Below are positions 7,783 through 15,358 of a stretch of 21,351 nt of DNA, piece after piece. This DNA comes from Candidatus Luteimonas excrementigallinarum (lineage in GTDB: Bacteria > Pseudomonadota > Gammaproteobacteria > Xanthomonadales > Xanthomonadaceae), in assembly GCA_019115725.1 (NCBI GenBank), contig DXCY01000022.1, positions 1 through 21,351 on the forward strand, written 5' to 3'. The position numbers and the translations under genes were made by a program. The notes under the pieces are model-generated. The model was not told the origin of the DNA. It worked only from the letters and a program-made list of their open reading frames with translations, and did no database searches. How positions within the stretch are numbered: the stretch's first letter is position 1; each line of letters begins with the position of its first letter.

Positions 7783-8422
7783 GCTCCTGCAGCCGCTCCT
7801 CCAGATCCGCCAGGCCGAGCCCGCGGGCGCGCAGCAGTACCAGCAGGTGGTAGGCCAGATCAGCGGCTTCACCCACCAGCGCGGCGTCGTCTTCGGCCAC
7901 CGCAGCCAGCGCGGTTTCCACGCCCTCCTCACCCACCTTCTGGGCGATCCGCCGCAGCCCGCCCTCGAACAGGCGGGTGGTGTAACTGCCTTCGGGCCGC
8001 TCCACCTCGCGGCGCATGATCAGGACATCCAGCCGCGACAGCACGCTACCCGCCGTCATGGCGTCCGACGACAGACCGCCAGGCGCATCGGCAAAGCAGC
8101 TCGGTCGCTGCAGGTGGCAGGTGGGGCCATGCGGGTGGGCCAATACCAGCAGCGTATCGCCATCGCAGTCGGCCGTGATCGACACCAGTTCCAACACGTG
8201 GCCCGAGCTCTCGCCCTTGGTCCACAGGCGGCGCTTGCTGCGGCTGAAGAAGGTCACCAGCCGCAGTTCCAGCGTGGCGGCCAGCGCCTTGCGGTCCATA
8301 TAGCCCAGCATCAGCACCCGCAGGCTGTCGGCGTCCTGGACGATGACCGGCAGCAGGCCATCGCCCTTGTCCCAATCCAGGCTGTCGGCGTCCGGGGCAT
8401 CGGGGGTCATGCTTTCATCCAT
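7769..8422 (-). CDS. hisIE: Bifunctional phosphoribosyl-AMP cyclohydrolase / phosphoribosyl-ATP pyrophosphatase
   Basis: Catalyses steps 2 and 3 of histidine synthesis: PR-ATP to PR-AMP, then ring opening to ProFAR. The N-terminal HisI half (about 10-125) carries WTKGESSGH, DCDGD and the later cysteine segment PTCHLQRPSCF, which supply metal-binding residues. The C-terminal HisE half (about 130-217) shows GSYTTRLFEGG, RIAQKVGEEGVE and EAADLAYHLLVLL. ATG at 8422 gives 217 residues and follows GAGG with a six-base gap; a GTG at 8425 and an ATG at 8410 are alternatives. It overlaps the end of hisF by eight bases and is the last gene of the operon. Its stop lies in a 16-bp duplication. Confidence 0.95.
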   Translation of the reverse strand: MDESMTPDAPDADSLDWDKGDGLLPVIVQDADSLRVLMLGYMDRKALAATLELRLVTFFSRSKRRLWTKGESSGHVLELVSITADCDGDTLLVLAHPHGPTCHLQRPSCFADAPGGLSSDAMTAGSVLSRLDVLIMRREVERPEGSYTTRLFEGGLRRIAQKVGEEGVETALAAVAEDDAALVGEAADLAYHLLVLLRARGLGLADLEERLQERAGS

Positions 8423-9188
8423 CACGTACCTCTATTCCCCGCGTGCGCAGCGCGGCCTTGAGTCCGGGAATATCCAGCGCGCCGCTGTGGAATACGCTGG
8501 CAGCCAGGGCGCCGTCAACATCGGCCTGCTCGAAGGCTTCAATGAAATGCTCCACCGTGCCCGCCCCGCCGGATGCCACCAGCGGCACATTGCACACCTG
8601 CCGCACCGCCCGGAGCTGGTCGATATCGTAGCCCTGGCGCACGCCGTCGCTGTCCATGCAGTTCAGCACGATCTCGCCCGCGCCCAAACGCTGGGCTTCG
8701 ATCACCCAGTCCAGGGTGCGCAGGCCGAGCGCACGGGTACTGTCCGGATCGCCGGTGTGGCTGCGCACCCGCCATTGCCCATCCGCTTCGCGGATCGAAT
8801 CGATCCCAACCACCACGCACTGGCTGCCGAACGCCTCCGCCAGCTCGGTGATGAGCGCCGGACGCTCCAGCGCCGGGGTATTGATGGACACCTTGTCAGC
8901 ACCGGCGTTGAGCACGGCGCGGGCCGTGGCCACGCTGCGGATGCCGCCGGCCACGCAGAACGGGATATCCAGCAGCGCGGACACGCGCTCCACCCAGCGG
9001 TAATCCACCGAGCGCCCCTGCGGGCTCGCTCCGATGTCGTAGAACACCAGCTCGTCCGCGCCCTGTTCGCGGTAGCACAGGGCCAGCTCGGCGATGTCGC
9101 CCATGTCGACGTGATCGCGGAACCGCACGCCCTTGACCACGCGGCCATCGCGCACGTCCAGGCAGGGAATGATCCGCCGGCTCAGCAT
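8415..9188 (-). CDS. hisF: Imidazole glycerol phosphate synthase, cyclase subunit
   Basis: TIM-barrel subunit that combines ammonia from HisH with PRFAR to make imidazole glycerol phosphate and AICAR, the latter returning to purine synthesis. The 257-residue product has the two catalytic aspartates at the standard positions: Asp11 in IPCLDVRDG and Asp130 in VVGIDS. The phosphate-binding VAGGIRS (about 79-85) and ASGGAGT loops are also present. Its start overlaps the hisA stop by seven bases and its stop overlaps hisIE, consistent with translational coupling. It functions as a heterodimer with the HisH encoded two genes upstream. Confidence 0.97.
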   Translation of the reverse strand: MLSRRIIPCLDVRDGRVVKGVRFRDHVDMGDIAELALCYREQGADELVFYDIGASPQGRSVDYRWVERVSALLDIPFCVAGGIRSVATARAVLNAGADKVSINTPALERPALITELAEAFGSQCVVVGIDSIREADGQWRVRSHTGDPDSTRALGLRTLDWVIEAQRLGAGEIVLNCMDSDGVRQGYDIDQLRAVRQVCNVPLVASGGAGTVEHFIEAFEQADVDGALAASVFHSGALDIPGLKAALRTRGIEVRDG

Positions 9189-9937
9189 GCGGCCTCCAAT
9201 GCAGCCACCGCTTCCGACAGGCGGAAGCGCCCGTCCAGCAGGGCCCGTCCGAGGACGATGCCGGCGCAGCCCGCCCGGCGCGCGGCCAGTACATCTTCCA
9301 CCGCCGCCACCCCGCCTGAGGCCTGCACTTCCAGACCCGGAGCGATCTGCCGCAGGTGATCGTAGAGCGGCAGACTGGGACCGGTGAGCATGCCGTCGCG
9401 GGAAATATCAGTGCTGAGCAGGTGGCGCAGGCCCTCCTTCCGGTAGCGGCCTGCCAACTCGTCCAGGGTCTGGGCGCCGGTCTCGGTCCAGCCATGGACC
9501 GGCAGCCGCCAGATGCCGGCCTCATCACGCCGCGCATCCAGGGCCACGGTGATCCGCTGCGGGCCGAACTCGGCAATCCAGCCAAGCACCTGCTCCGGTT
9601 CGCGCACCGCCATCGATCCCACCACCACCCGCGAGGCGCCCGCGTCCAGCAGCCGCGCCACATCGTCACGACTGCGTACGCCGCCACCGGTCTGTACCTT
9701 CAGCCGGCCCTCGGCTGCCAGCGCCTGCAGCAGCGGCAACAGGGTGTAGCCGCCGCTGCGGGCCGCATCCAGATCCACCAGGTGCAGCCAACGCGCGCCC
9801 TCGTCCGCATAGCCGCGGGCGACGCCAAGCGGATCGCTGCCGTAACGGGTCTCGCGTGCGTAATCGCCCTGGGCCAGTCGCACCACGCGGCCATCGCGCA
9901 CGTCGATGGCCGGATAAAGGATGAAGCCTGTACTCAT
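9182..9937 (-). CDS. hisA: ProFAR isomerase (phosphoribosylformimino-AICAR-P isomerase)
   Basis: TIM-barrel isomerase converting ProFAR to PRFAR by an Amadori rearrangement, the step before imidazole ring formation. The 251-residue product starts MSTGFILYPAIDVRDG, with catalytic Asp12. The second aspartate is in TVALDARRDE, and the sequence also has QTGGGVRS and ASGGVAAVED phosphate-binding loops. It resembles HisF, as expected from their common origin. The start overlaps the hisH stop as ATGA (4 bases). Confidence 0.97.
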   Translation of the reverse strand: MSTGFILYPAIDVRDGRVVRLAQGDYARETRYGSDPLGVARGYADEGARWLHLVDLDAARSGGYTLLPLLQALAAEGRLKVQTGGGVRSRDDVARLLDAGASRVVVGSMAVREPEQVLGWIAEFGPQRITVALDARRDEAGIWRLPVHGWTETGAQTLDELAGRYRKEGLRHLLSTDISRDGMLTGPSLPLYDHLRQIAPGLEVQASGGVAAVEDVLAARRAGCAGIVLGRALLDGRFRLSEAVAALEAAC

Positions 9938-10530
9938 GTTCCCGTCTCGATGAAGTTGCGCAGCAGGCGCTCGCCCGCACGTGAGGAACGCTCCGGATGG
10001 AACTGGGCCCCGGCCACCCGCCCCCGCTGCACCACGGCGGCAAAACGCCGTCCGTGGTCACAGGCCAGCAGGCAGTGCCCGTCCACCGGAGCGGCGTAGC
10101 TGTGGACAAAGTAGGCCCAGTCACCCTCATCGATGCCTTCGCTCAGCGCCGATGCGCCCAGCCGGTGCAGCCGGTTCCAGCCCATATGCGGCACGCGCAC
10201 GCCCGGCGCCGGCTGCAGCCGGCGGACCCGGCCGGGCAGCAATCCCAGACAGTCGACATCGCCTTCTTCGGAGTGCTCGAACAGCACCTGCATGCCCGCG
10301 CACACGCCCAGCAGCGGCGCCTGCAGCCCCCGCAGTACTCCCACCAGATCCAGCCGGCGCAGCGCCTGCATCACCACGGCCGCCGTGCTCACCCCGGGCA
10401 GGATCACCCGGTCGGCGCCGGCGATTGCCGCTGCATCGGCGCTCAGTACGGGCTCCACTCCGAGCCGCTGCAGCGCTTGCCGCACCGCCCCCAGGTTGGC
10501 CCCGCCGGCATCCACCATGACCACGCGCAC
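9934..10530 (-). CDS. hisH: Imidazole glycerol phosphate synthase, glutaminase subunit
   Basis: Class I glutamine amidotransferase that hydrolyses glutamine and passes ammonia to HisF. The 198-residue product has the full triad: Cys77 in GVCAGMQ, and His178 and Glu180 in FHPERS. The GTG start overlaps the hisB stop by one base (TAGTG). Two oddities concern the oxyanion region: the family-conserved PGVG strand reads PGVS (Ser48), and the nucleophile elbow has Ala in place of the usual Leu (GVCAGMQ rather than GICLGMQ). The triad is intact, so it is expected to be active. Confidence 0.96.
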   Translation of the reverse strand: MRVVMVDAGGANLGAVRQALQRLGVEPVLSADAAAIAGADRVILPGVSTAAVVMQALRRLDLVGVLRGLQAPLLGVCAGMQVLFEHSEEGDVDCLGLLPGRVRRLQPAPGVRVPHMGWNRLHRLGASALSEGIDEGDWAYFVHSYAAPVDGHCLLACDHGRRFAAVVQRGRVAGAQFHPERSSRAGERLLRNFIETGT

Positions 10531-11606
10531 TACAGCGCGCCCTTGGTACTGGGAAGCTCCTTGCCCTCGCGCCGGATCGCCTGGCGCAGTGCCCGCGCCA
10601 GGGCCTTGAAGGCGGCCTCGACCTTGTGGTGATCGTTGTCGCCGCGAACCGACAGGTGCAAGTTGAGCCCCGCGGCGTCACTCAGCGAACGGAAGAAATG
10701 CGGCACCAGCTCGGTCGGCAGGTCGCCCACCTTCTCGCGGCGGAATTCGCCCTCGAACACCAGCCAGGGCCGGCCGCTGAAATCCAGCGCCACGCTGGCC
10801 AGCGCCTCGTCCATCGGCAGGATGAATCCATAGCGGCCGATGCCACGCTTGTCTCCCAACGCCTCGCGCAGCGCCTGGCCGAGCGCCAGCGCGGTGTCTT
10901 CCACCGTGTGGTGTTCGTCGATGTGCAGGTCACCCGTGGTCTGCACCTCCAGCGCGAACCCGCCGTGCTTGCCGATCTGTTCCAGCATGTGGTCGTAGAA
11001 CGGCAGGCCGGTACTGATGACCGGTTCGGCCACCCGGTCCAGGTTCACCCGGATACGCACCTGCGTCTCGCGGGTATCACGGCGCACCTCGGCCCGGCGC
11101 GGCGCATCCGCCAGCTCATGGGCGATGCCCGCCCAGTCCCACTCGCCGCCGAACTGCGCCGTGCGCAACTGGAAGGCGCGGATGCCCAGGTTGGCGGCAA
11201 AGGCGTTGTCGGTCTCGCGATCACCCACCATGGCCGAGCGCGCGGGATCAAAGCTGCGCTCGCGCAGGTAGTGCATCACCAGCCCCAGTCCCGGCTTGCG
11301 GGTGGGCAGATTCTCCTCCGGCCAGCTAGTATCGATCAGCACCTCGCGGAAGGTGATGCCCTGGCTTTCGAACACCTGCATCATCAGCCCGTGCGGGCCA
11401 TCGAAATCGGCCTGCGGATAGCGCTCGCTGCCCAGCCCGTCCTGGTTGCTGACCATCACGAATTCATAGCCTGCATCACGCAGTTTCAGCAGCGCGGGGA
11501 TGACGCCCGGTACGAAGCGCAGCTTGTCATAGGCATCGATCTGGAAATCCGCGGGTTCCTCGATCAGGGTGCCGTCGCGGTCGATGAAAAGAATGGGCGC
11601 GCTCAT
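10530..11606 (-). CDS. hisB: Bifunctional histidinol-phosphatase / imidazoleglycerol-phosphate dehydratase
   Basis: Fusion enzyme of 358 residues, close to the E. coli length. The N-terminal HAD phosphatase (about 1-160) dephosphorylates histidinol phosphate and has Asp9 and Asp11 in FIDRDGTL plus VGDRETDN. The C-terminal dehydratase (about 168-358) makes imidazole acetol phosphate. It has metal-binding DEHHTVEDT and DNDHHKVEAAFKA motifs, and STGLPFYDHMLEQIGKHGG. The cysteine zinc-loop of E. coli HisB is missing; the equivalent stretch reads SWPEENLPTRKPG, which I recall as typical of Xanthomonas-type HisB. ATG at 11606 overlaps the hisC stop as ATGA and follows GAGGT; an upstream TTG at 11624 is less likely. 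Confidence 0.97.
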   Translation of the reverse strand: MSAPILFIDRDGTLIEEPADFQIDAYDKLRFVPGVIPALLKLRDAGYEFVMVSNQDGLGSERYPQADFDGPHGLMMQVFESQGITFREVLIDTSWPEENLPTRKPGLGLVMHYLRERSFDPARSAMVGDRETDNAFAANLGIRAFQLRTAQFGGEWDWAGIAHELADAPRRAEVRRDTRETQVRIRVNLDRVAEPVISTGLPFYDHMLEQIGKHGGFALEVQTTGDLHIDEHHTVEDTALALGQALREALGDKRGIGRYGFILPMDEALASVALDFSGRPWLVFEGEFRREKVGDLPTELVPHFFRSLSDAAGLNLHLSVRGDNDHHKVEAAFKALARALRQAIRREGKELPSTKGAL

Positions 11607-12691
11607 GCATTGACCTCGGTGCAACAGGATGAAAGAACGGCCAGGACGCGATCGTTCTGGTCGGGGGTGCCGATGGTGATCCGCAGCGCATCGCCGAGCT
11701 GGGGCGCTGCGCGCTGGTCACGCACGACCACGCCGGCGTCCAGCAGCGCCTGGAATACCCGCCCGGCATCGGCCAGGCGAAGCAGCAGGAAATTGCCCTC
11801 GGAGGGATACACCCGCCGCACGCAGGAGAGTCCGGCCATCGCACGGCGCACACGCTCACGCTCGCTGCGCACCAGCGCAACCTGCCGGGCGGTGGAATCC
11901 AGTGCCACCGGAGACAGCGCGACCAGCGCCGCATCCACGCACGGCGCCGGCACCGGGTATGGCGCCTGGCAGCGGCGCAGCACGGCCACCAGCTCCGGCG
12001 CTGCGACCACCACCCCAATCCGCGCCCCGGCCAGCGCATGCGCCTTGGACAGGGTGCGCAGCACTGCCAGGTTGCCGTGGCTTGCCAGAAGGGTGATGGC
12101 AGACGGCTGGCTGGAAAACTCCCCATACGCCTCGTCAACCACCAGCAGCGCCCTGCCCTCCAGTCGCCGGGCAAGCGAAGCCATGGCCTCCAGCGGTACT
12201 GCGTTTCCGGTGGGATTGCCCGGCGAGCACAGGAACACGAGCTTGGCACCGCCTTCGACAGCCGCCTCGGCCAGCGCGTCCAGGTCGGGGCGAAAGCCCG
12301 CCTCGTCCTCCACCAGCGGGACTTCCAGCAGCGGCGCGCCCTGCAGCCTCGCGCTTACCGCATACATGCCGAACACCGGCGGGGTCACCGCCACTCCGCC
12401 GCGGCCCGGTTCGCACAGGGCACGGACCAGCAGGTCGATCGCCTCGTCACTGCCCCGCCCAACCAGCAACTGCTCCGGTGCGCAGCCATACACGCATGCC
12501 AGCGCCGCGGTCAGCGCCGGCGGCTGCGGCTCGGGATAGCGCCGACAGGCGCCGGAGGGGTCTCCTGCACCCGACCAGGCGGATTCGTTGGCGTTGAGCC
12601 ACACCTCTCCCTGCAGACTCCCGCTGCGCGCCGAGCCGTAGCCGGCAAAGCCGCGCAGGTCTTCCCGCACCAGTGCGAGCACGCTGCTCAT
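11603..12691 (-). CDS. hisC: Histidinol-phosphate aminotransferase
   Basis: PLP-dependent class I/II aminotransferase transferring an amino group from glutamate to imidazole acetol phosphate. The 362-residue product shows LNANESAW (32-39), the GRGSDEAIDLL cofactor-phosphate region (78-88), SPGNPTG (156-162) and VVDEAYGEF (184-192). Lys216 in TLSKAHALAGARIG is the expected PLP Schiff-base lysine. ATG at 12691 overlaps the hisD stop by four bases; an in-frame upstream extension has a composition unlike the family and was rejected. Confidence 0.97.
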   Translation of the reverse strand: MSSVLALVREDLRGFAGYGSARSGSLQGEVWLNANESAWSGAGDPSGACRRYPEPQPPALTAALACVYGCAPEQLLVGRGSDEAIDLLVRALCEPGRGGVAVTPPVFGMYAVSARLQGAPLLEVPLVEDEAGFRPDLDALAEAAVEGGAKLVFLCSPGNPTGNAVPLEAMASLARRLEGRALLVVDEAYGEFSSQPSAITLLASHGNLAVLRTLSKAHALAGARIGVVVAAPELVAVLRRCQAPYPVPAPCVDAALVALSPVALDSTARQVALVRSERERVRRAMAGLSCVRRVYPSEGNFLLLRLADAGRVFQALLDAGVVVRDQRAAPQLGDALRITIGTPDQNDRVLAVLSSCCTEVNA

Positions 12692-13998
12692 GCGGCGGCT
12701 CCCAGCCGCAGCCGGACCGCATTCGCATGCGCTTCCAGGCCCTCGGCCTCGGCCAGGGTCACCGCGCAGGGCCCGATCGCAGCGACGCCGGCCGCCGTCG
12801 CCTCCTGCACGCTGACGAAGGTCTGGAAGCTGGCCACCGATATCCCGCTCCATGCGTGGGCAGCGCCATTGGTGGGCAGCACATGGTTGGTGCCGCTGCA
12901 GTAATCCCCCAGCGCCTCGGGCGTGTGATCGCCGAGGAACACCGAGCCCGCGGCCTGCACCTGATCCAGCCAGACACGCGGCGCGCGCAGGGCCAGGATC
13001 AGGTGTTCGGGCGCATAGGTATTGCTGATGCGGAAGGCTTCCTCCAGTCCGTCCACGACGATCAGCCGCGAGCGCGACAGCGCCTGCGCGGCGATCCCGG
13101 CGCGGGGCAGCACCTGCAGCTGGGCCTGCAAGGCGCCCTCCACCGCCTCGACCAGCGCCTCACTGTCGGACAGCAGCAGCACCTGCGAATCCGGCCCGTG
13201 CTCCGCCTGCGACAGCAGGTCGGCGGCGACCCACCCGGCATTGGCCCCGGCATCGGCGATCACCAGCACTTCCGAAGGCCCGGCCGGCATATCGATTGCC
13301 ACGGCACCCGACTGGGCCAGCTGCTGCTTGGCCTCGGTCACCCAGGCATTGCCCGGTCCGAACAGCTTGTCGCAGGCCGGCACGCTGGCGGTGCCCAGGC
13401 CCATGGCGGCGATGGCCTGTGCGCCGCCCAACTTGAATACCCGCGCCACCCCGGTCATCCGTGCGGCGACCAGCACGGCAGGGTCCACCGTGCCATCGGC
13501 CTGCGACGGCGTGCACAGCACCACTCCGGGGCACCCTGCCAGGCGTGCGGGCACGCCCAGCATCAGCGCCGTGGAGGGCAGCGGAGCGCTGCCAGCGGGC
13601 ACGTACAGACCCACCCGGCGGATCGGCCGCACCACGCGTTCACAGACCACCCCGGGGGCGGTTTCCACTGCATAGGGTTTGGCCATGCCCGCACGATGGA
13701 ACGCTTCGATCCGCGCCGCCGCATCGGCCATGGCGCTGCGCAGCGCCGGCGGCAATGCCGCCTCGGCAGCCGCGAATTCGTCTTCACCTACTTCCAGCGC
13801 GTCCAGGAGCACACCATCAAGGCGCCGGGTGATCTCCCGCAGCGCGTCGTCGCCGCCAGTACGGACTTCCCCGATGAGGCCCGCCACCGTGCTGCGCACC
13901 TCGGCGGCCACCGCCTGCACCGGCCTGGCGAGCGCAGCGCGGCGCTGGGACTCATCCAGATCAGCCCAGCGCAGGCGCGGAATTTCCGGGGCGCTCAT
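12688..13998 (-). CDS. hisD: Histidinol dehydrogenase
   Basis: Zinc- and NAD-dependent enzyme performing the last two oxidations, histidinol to histidinal to histidine. The 436-residue product has VGLYVPAGSAPLPST (129-143) and the FGPGNAWV NAD-region segment. Zinc ligands Gln264 and His267 lie in SQAEHGP, with Asp365 in LGDYCSGTNH and His424 in EAHANAV. The catalytic Glu331-His332 pair lies in YAPEHL. ATG at 13998 overlaps hisG by four bases (ATGA); the 31-residue in-frame extension upstream is not family-like. The C-terminal segment SFQTFVSVQEAT is somewhat divergent from enteric HisD. Confidence 0.97.
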   Translation of the reverse strand: MSAPEIPRLRWADLDESQRRAALARPVQAVAAEVRSTVAGLIGEVRTGGDDALREITRRLDGVLLDALEVGEDEFAAAEAALPPALRSAMADAAARIEAFHRAGMAKPYAVETAPGVVCERVVRPIRRVGLYVPAGSAPLPSTALMLGVPARLAGCPGVVLCTPSQADGTVDPAVLVAARMTGVARVFKLGGAQAIAAMGLGTASVPACDKLFGPGNAWVTEAKQQLAQSGAVAIDMPAGPSEVLVIADAGANAGWVAADLLSQAEHGPDSQVLLLSDSEALVEAVEGALQAQLQVLPRAGIAAQALSRSRLIVVDGLEEAFRISNTYAPEHLILALRAPRVWLDQVQAAGSVFLGDHTPEALGDYCSGTNHVLPTNGAAHAWSGISVASFQTFVSVQEATAAGVAAIGPCAVTLAEAEGLEAHANAVRLRLGAAA

Positions 13999-14909
13999 GC
14001 CAGGCTCCTTTCCACGGGCAGCACCATCAGGCTGCGGGCGCCGGCCCGGCGCAGCTCTTCCAGCCGCTGCCAGGTCATCTCGCCGCGGCACAGGGTTTGC
14101 AGCGCCAGCGTGTCTTCGCCATCCAGCTGCATGACCGTGGGCCGGTCGGCATCGGGTAGCAGCTTCAGTACCTCCTCCACCCGCGAGCGCTCCGTCTGGA
14201 ACATCAGCAGGCGGCTGTCCTTGAGCCGCAGCACGCCGTCCAGGCGCCGCAGCAGCAGCTGCAGCAGATCGGCCCGCACATCGGCAAAGGGTGCAACCGG
14301 CGCGGCCAGCACCGATTCGCTCTCAAGCAGGGTCAGCACCGGCTTGAGCTGGTTGGCGGCCAGGGTGGCGCCGCTCGATACCAGGTCGCAGATCAGGTCG
14401 GCCTGGCCCAGGCGGGGCGCGATCTCCACCGAACCGGACAGGAACACCACCTCCGCCTCGATGCCCTGCCCGTCCAGCCACTGGCGCACCAGCTGCGGAT
14501 AGCTGGTGGCGATGCGCTTGCCGGCCAGTTCGCCGGGCCCCTGCCACGCCCAGGCATCGGGCACGGCCAGATCCAGGCGGCAGCCACCAAAGCCGAGCGC
14601 GCGGATTTCCCGCGCCACCTGTGGCCTGCCGGACAGGCTCCGTTCGGCGCTTTGCTCAGCCAGCACGTTGCGCCCGACGATGCCCAGGTCGCAGACGCCG
14701 TCGGCGATGAGGCCGGGGATGTCGTCATCGCGGACCAGCAGCAGGTCGATCGGCAACGACTCGCCGTAGCAGAACAGGCGGTCGCGGCTTTCGCGCCAGT
14801 CCAGGCCGCAGGATTTGAGCAGGGCGCGGGAGGGTTCTCCCAAGCGGCCTGATTTCTGGATGGCAACGCGTAAACGGTCACGCGCCGCGCCGGTGACAGG
14901 TGGACTCAT
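13995..14909 (-). CDS. hisG: ATP phosphoribosyltransferase, long form
   Basis: First committed step of histidine synthesis: ATP plus PRPP to PR-ATP. At 304 residues it is the long (HisG_L) type, with two periplasmic-binding-like catalytic lobes (about 1-220) and a C-terminal ACT-like domain (about 225-300) that in this family binds histidine for feedback inhibition; no HisZ partner should be needed. Seen motifs include RVAIQKSGRL near the start, RDDDIPGLIADGVCDLGIVG, and the PRPP-loop-like segment DLVSSGATLAAN. It begins 10 bases after the stop of the TrpR-like gene with only a weak ribosome-binding site, which suggests coupling to that gene. Confidence 0.97.
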   Translation of the reverse strand: MSPPVTGAARDRLRVAIQKSGRLGEPSRALLKSCGLDWRESRDRLFCYGESLPIDLLLVRDDDIPGLIADGVCDLGIVGRNVLAEQSAERSLSGRPQVAREIRALGFGGCRLDLAVPDAWAWQGPGELAGKRIATSYPQLVRQWLDGQGIEAEVVFLSGSVEIAPRLGQADLICDLVSSGATLAANQLKPVLTLLESESVLAAPVAPFADVRADLLQLLLRRLDGVLRLKDSRLLMFQTERSRVEEVLKLLPDADRPTVMQLDGEDTLALQTLCRGEMTWQRLEELRRAGARSLMVLPVERSLA

Positions 14910-14919
14910 GGCGGGCAGC

Positions 14920-15246
14920 TCAGTGGGAGGGAGCGAGATGGGGGTACTGCTTGCGCACGGCGGCGGCGTAGCCGTCCTCGCCGTATTCGATGGTGCGGGC
15001 CACGCGACCGATGGTGGTCACGCTGACCCCGGTGCGCTCGTGGATTTCACGGTATGGAACGCGCTCGAGCAGCAGCGGCACCACGCGCCAGCGGTCGGCC
15101 ATGGCCTCCAGCTCGGCGGGGGTGCACAGGTCATGCAGGAACGCTGCCACCTCGCGGGGACTGTCCAACGCGGCCAGCGCATCGGCCAACGCCCGCAGCT
15201 GGGCGTCGGAATCCTTTTTCTGGCGGGGGGCGGGGCGCTGCTTCAT
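14920..15246 (-). CDS. TrpR-like transcriptional regulator (YerC/YecD type) heading the his operon
   Basis: Small 108-residue DNA-binding protein of the Trp-repressor superfamily. The core (about 16-100) includes CTPAELEAMADRWRVV, and a helix-turn-helix lies at about 64-86 (PYREIHERTGVSVTTIGRVA), followed by the typical IEYGEDGY. Relatives of this family next to hisG are thought to control histidine synthesis; the link here rests on position and on a perfect palindrome in the promoter just upstream. The ATG has no Shine-Dalgarno sequence, and the predicted transcript start is only a few bases upstream, so the message may be almost leaderless. The effector, histidine or a charged-tRNA-linked signal, is not known from sequence. 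Confidence 0.9.
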   Translation of the reverse strand: MKQRPAPRQKKDSDAQLRALADALAALDSPREVAAFLHDLCTPAELEAMADRWRVVPLLLERVPYREIHERTGVSVTTIGRVARTIEYGEDGYAAAVRKQYPHLAPSH

Positions 15247-15256
15247 GGCGAGGGCT

Positions 15257-15280
15257 AATGTAATAGCGCGCTATTACATT
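15257..15280. promoter_or_regulatory. Perfect 24-bp palindrome, likely operator of the his operon
   Basis: The left half AATGTAATAGCG (15257-15268) is followed at once by its exact reverse complement CGCTATTACATT (15269-15280). It is AT-rich at the ends in an otherwise GC-rich region. It occupies the spacer and -10 box of the predicted minus-strand his promoter. Binding here would block RNA polymerase. The natural candidate ligand is the TrpR-like protein encoded 11 bases away, which would make the operon autorepressed. The site also lies upstream of the divergent gene at 15359. Confidence 0.85.
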
Positions 15281-15285
15281 GTCAA
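15257..15285 (-). promoter_or_regulatory. Sigma-70 promoter of the his operon
   Basis: On the minus strand a perfect -35 box TTGACA (15285-15280) is followed after exactly 17 bases by TACATT (15262-15257), a four-of-six -10 box. Transcription would begin at about 15249-15251, three to five bases before the regulator's ATG at 15246. The -10 box is the outer end of the palindrome. Confidence 0.7.
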
Positions 15286-15310
15286 TGTGTCGCACACCAA
15301 TCCGCGGCTT

Positions 15311-15319
15311 TGCTATACA
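15311..15319 (+). promoter_or_regulatory. Extended -10 promoter of the divergent thioredoxin-like gene
   Basis: TGCTATACA is an extended -10 element (TGN followed by TATACA) about 40 bases before the ATG at 15359. No good -35 box stands 16-18 bases upstream, as is common for extended -10 promoters. The his operator lies 30-50 bases further upstream. Confidence 0.5.
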
Positions 15320-15358
15320 TGGATTCATCCAGATCACCGCTGTACGCGAAGGATCGCA

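Noticed and set aside
10626..14502. Two plus-strand frames of more than 600 codons opposite hisB to hisG
   Set aside because: Both cross several well-supported his gene boundaries and encode Arg/His/Gly/Ser-rich sequence with no motif.
15247..15358. Histidine leader peptide or T-box type attenuator before hisG
   Set aside because: No His-rich short frame, no terminator/antiterminator pair, and no room between the promoter and the first gene.
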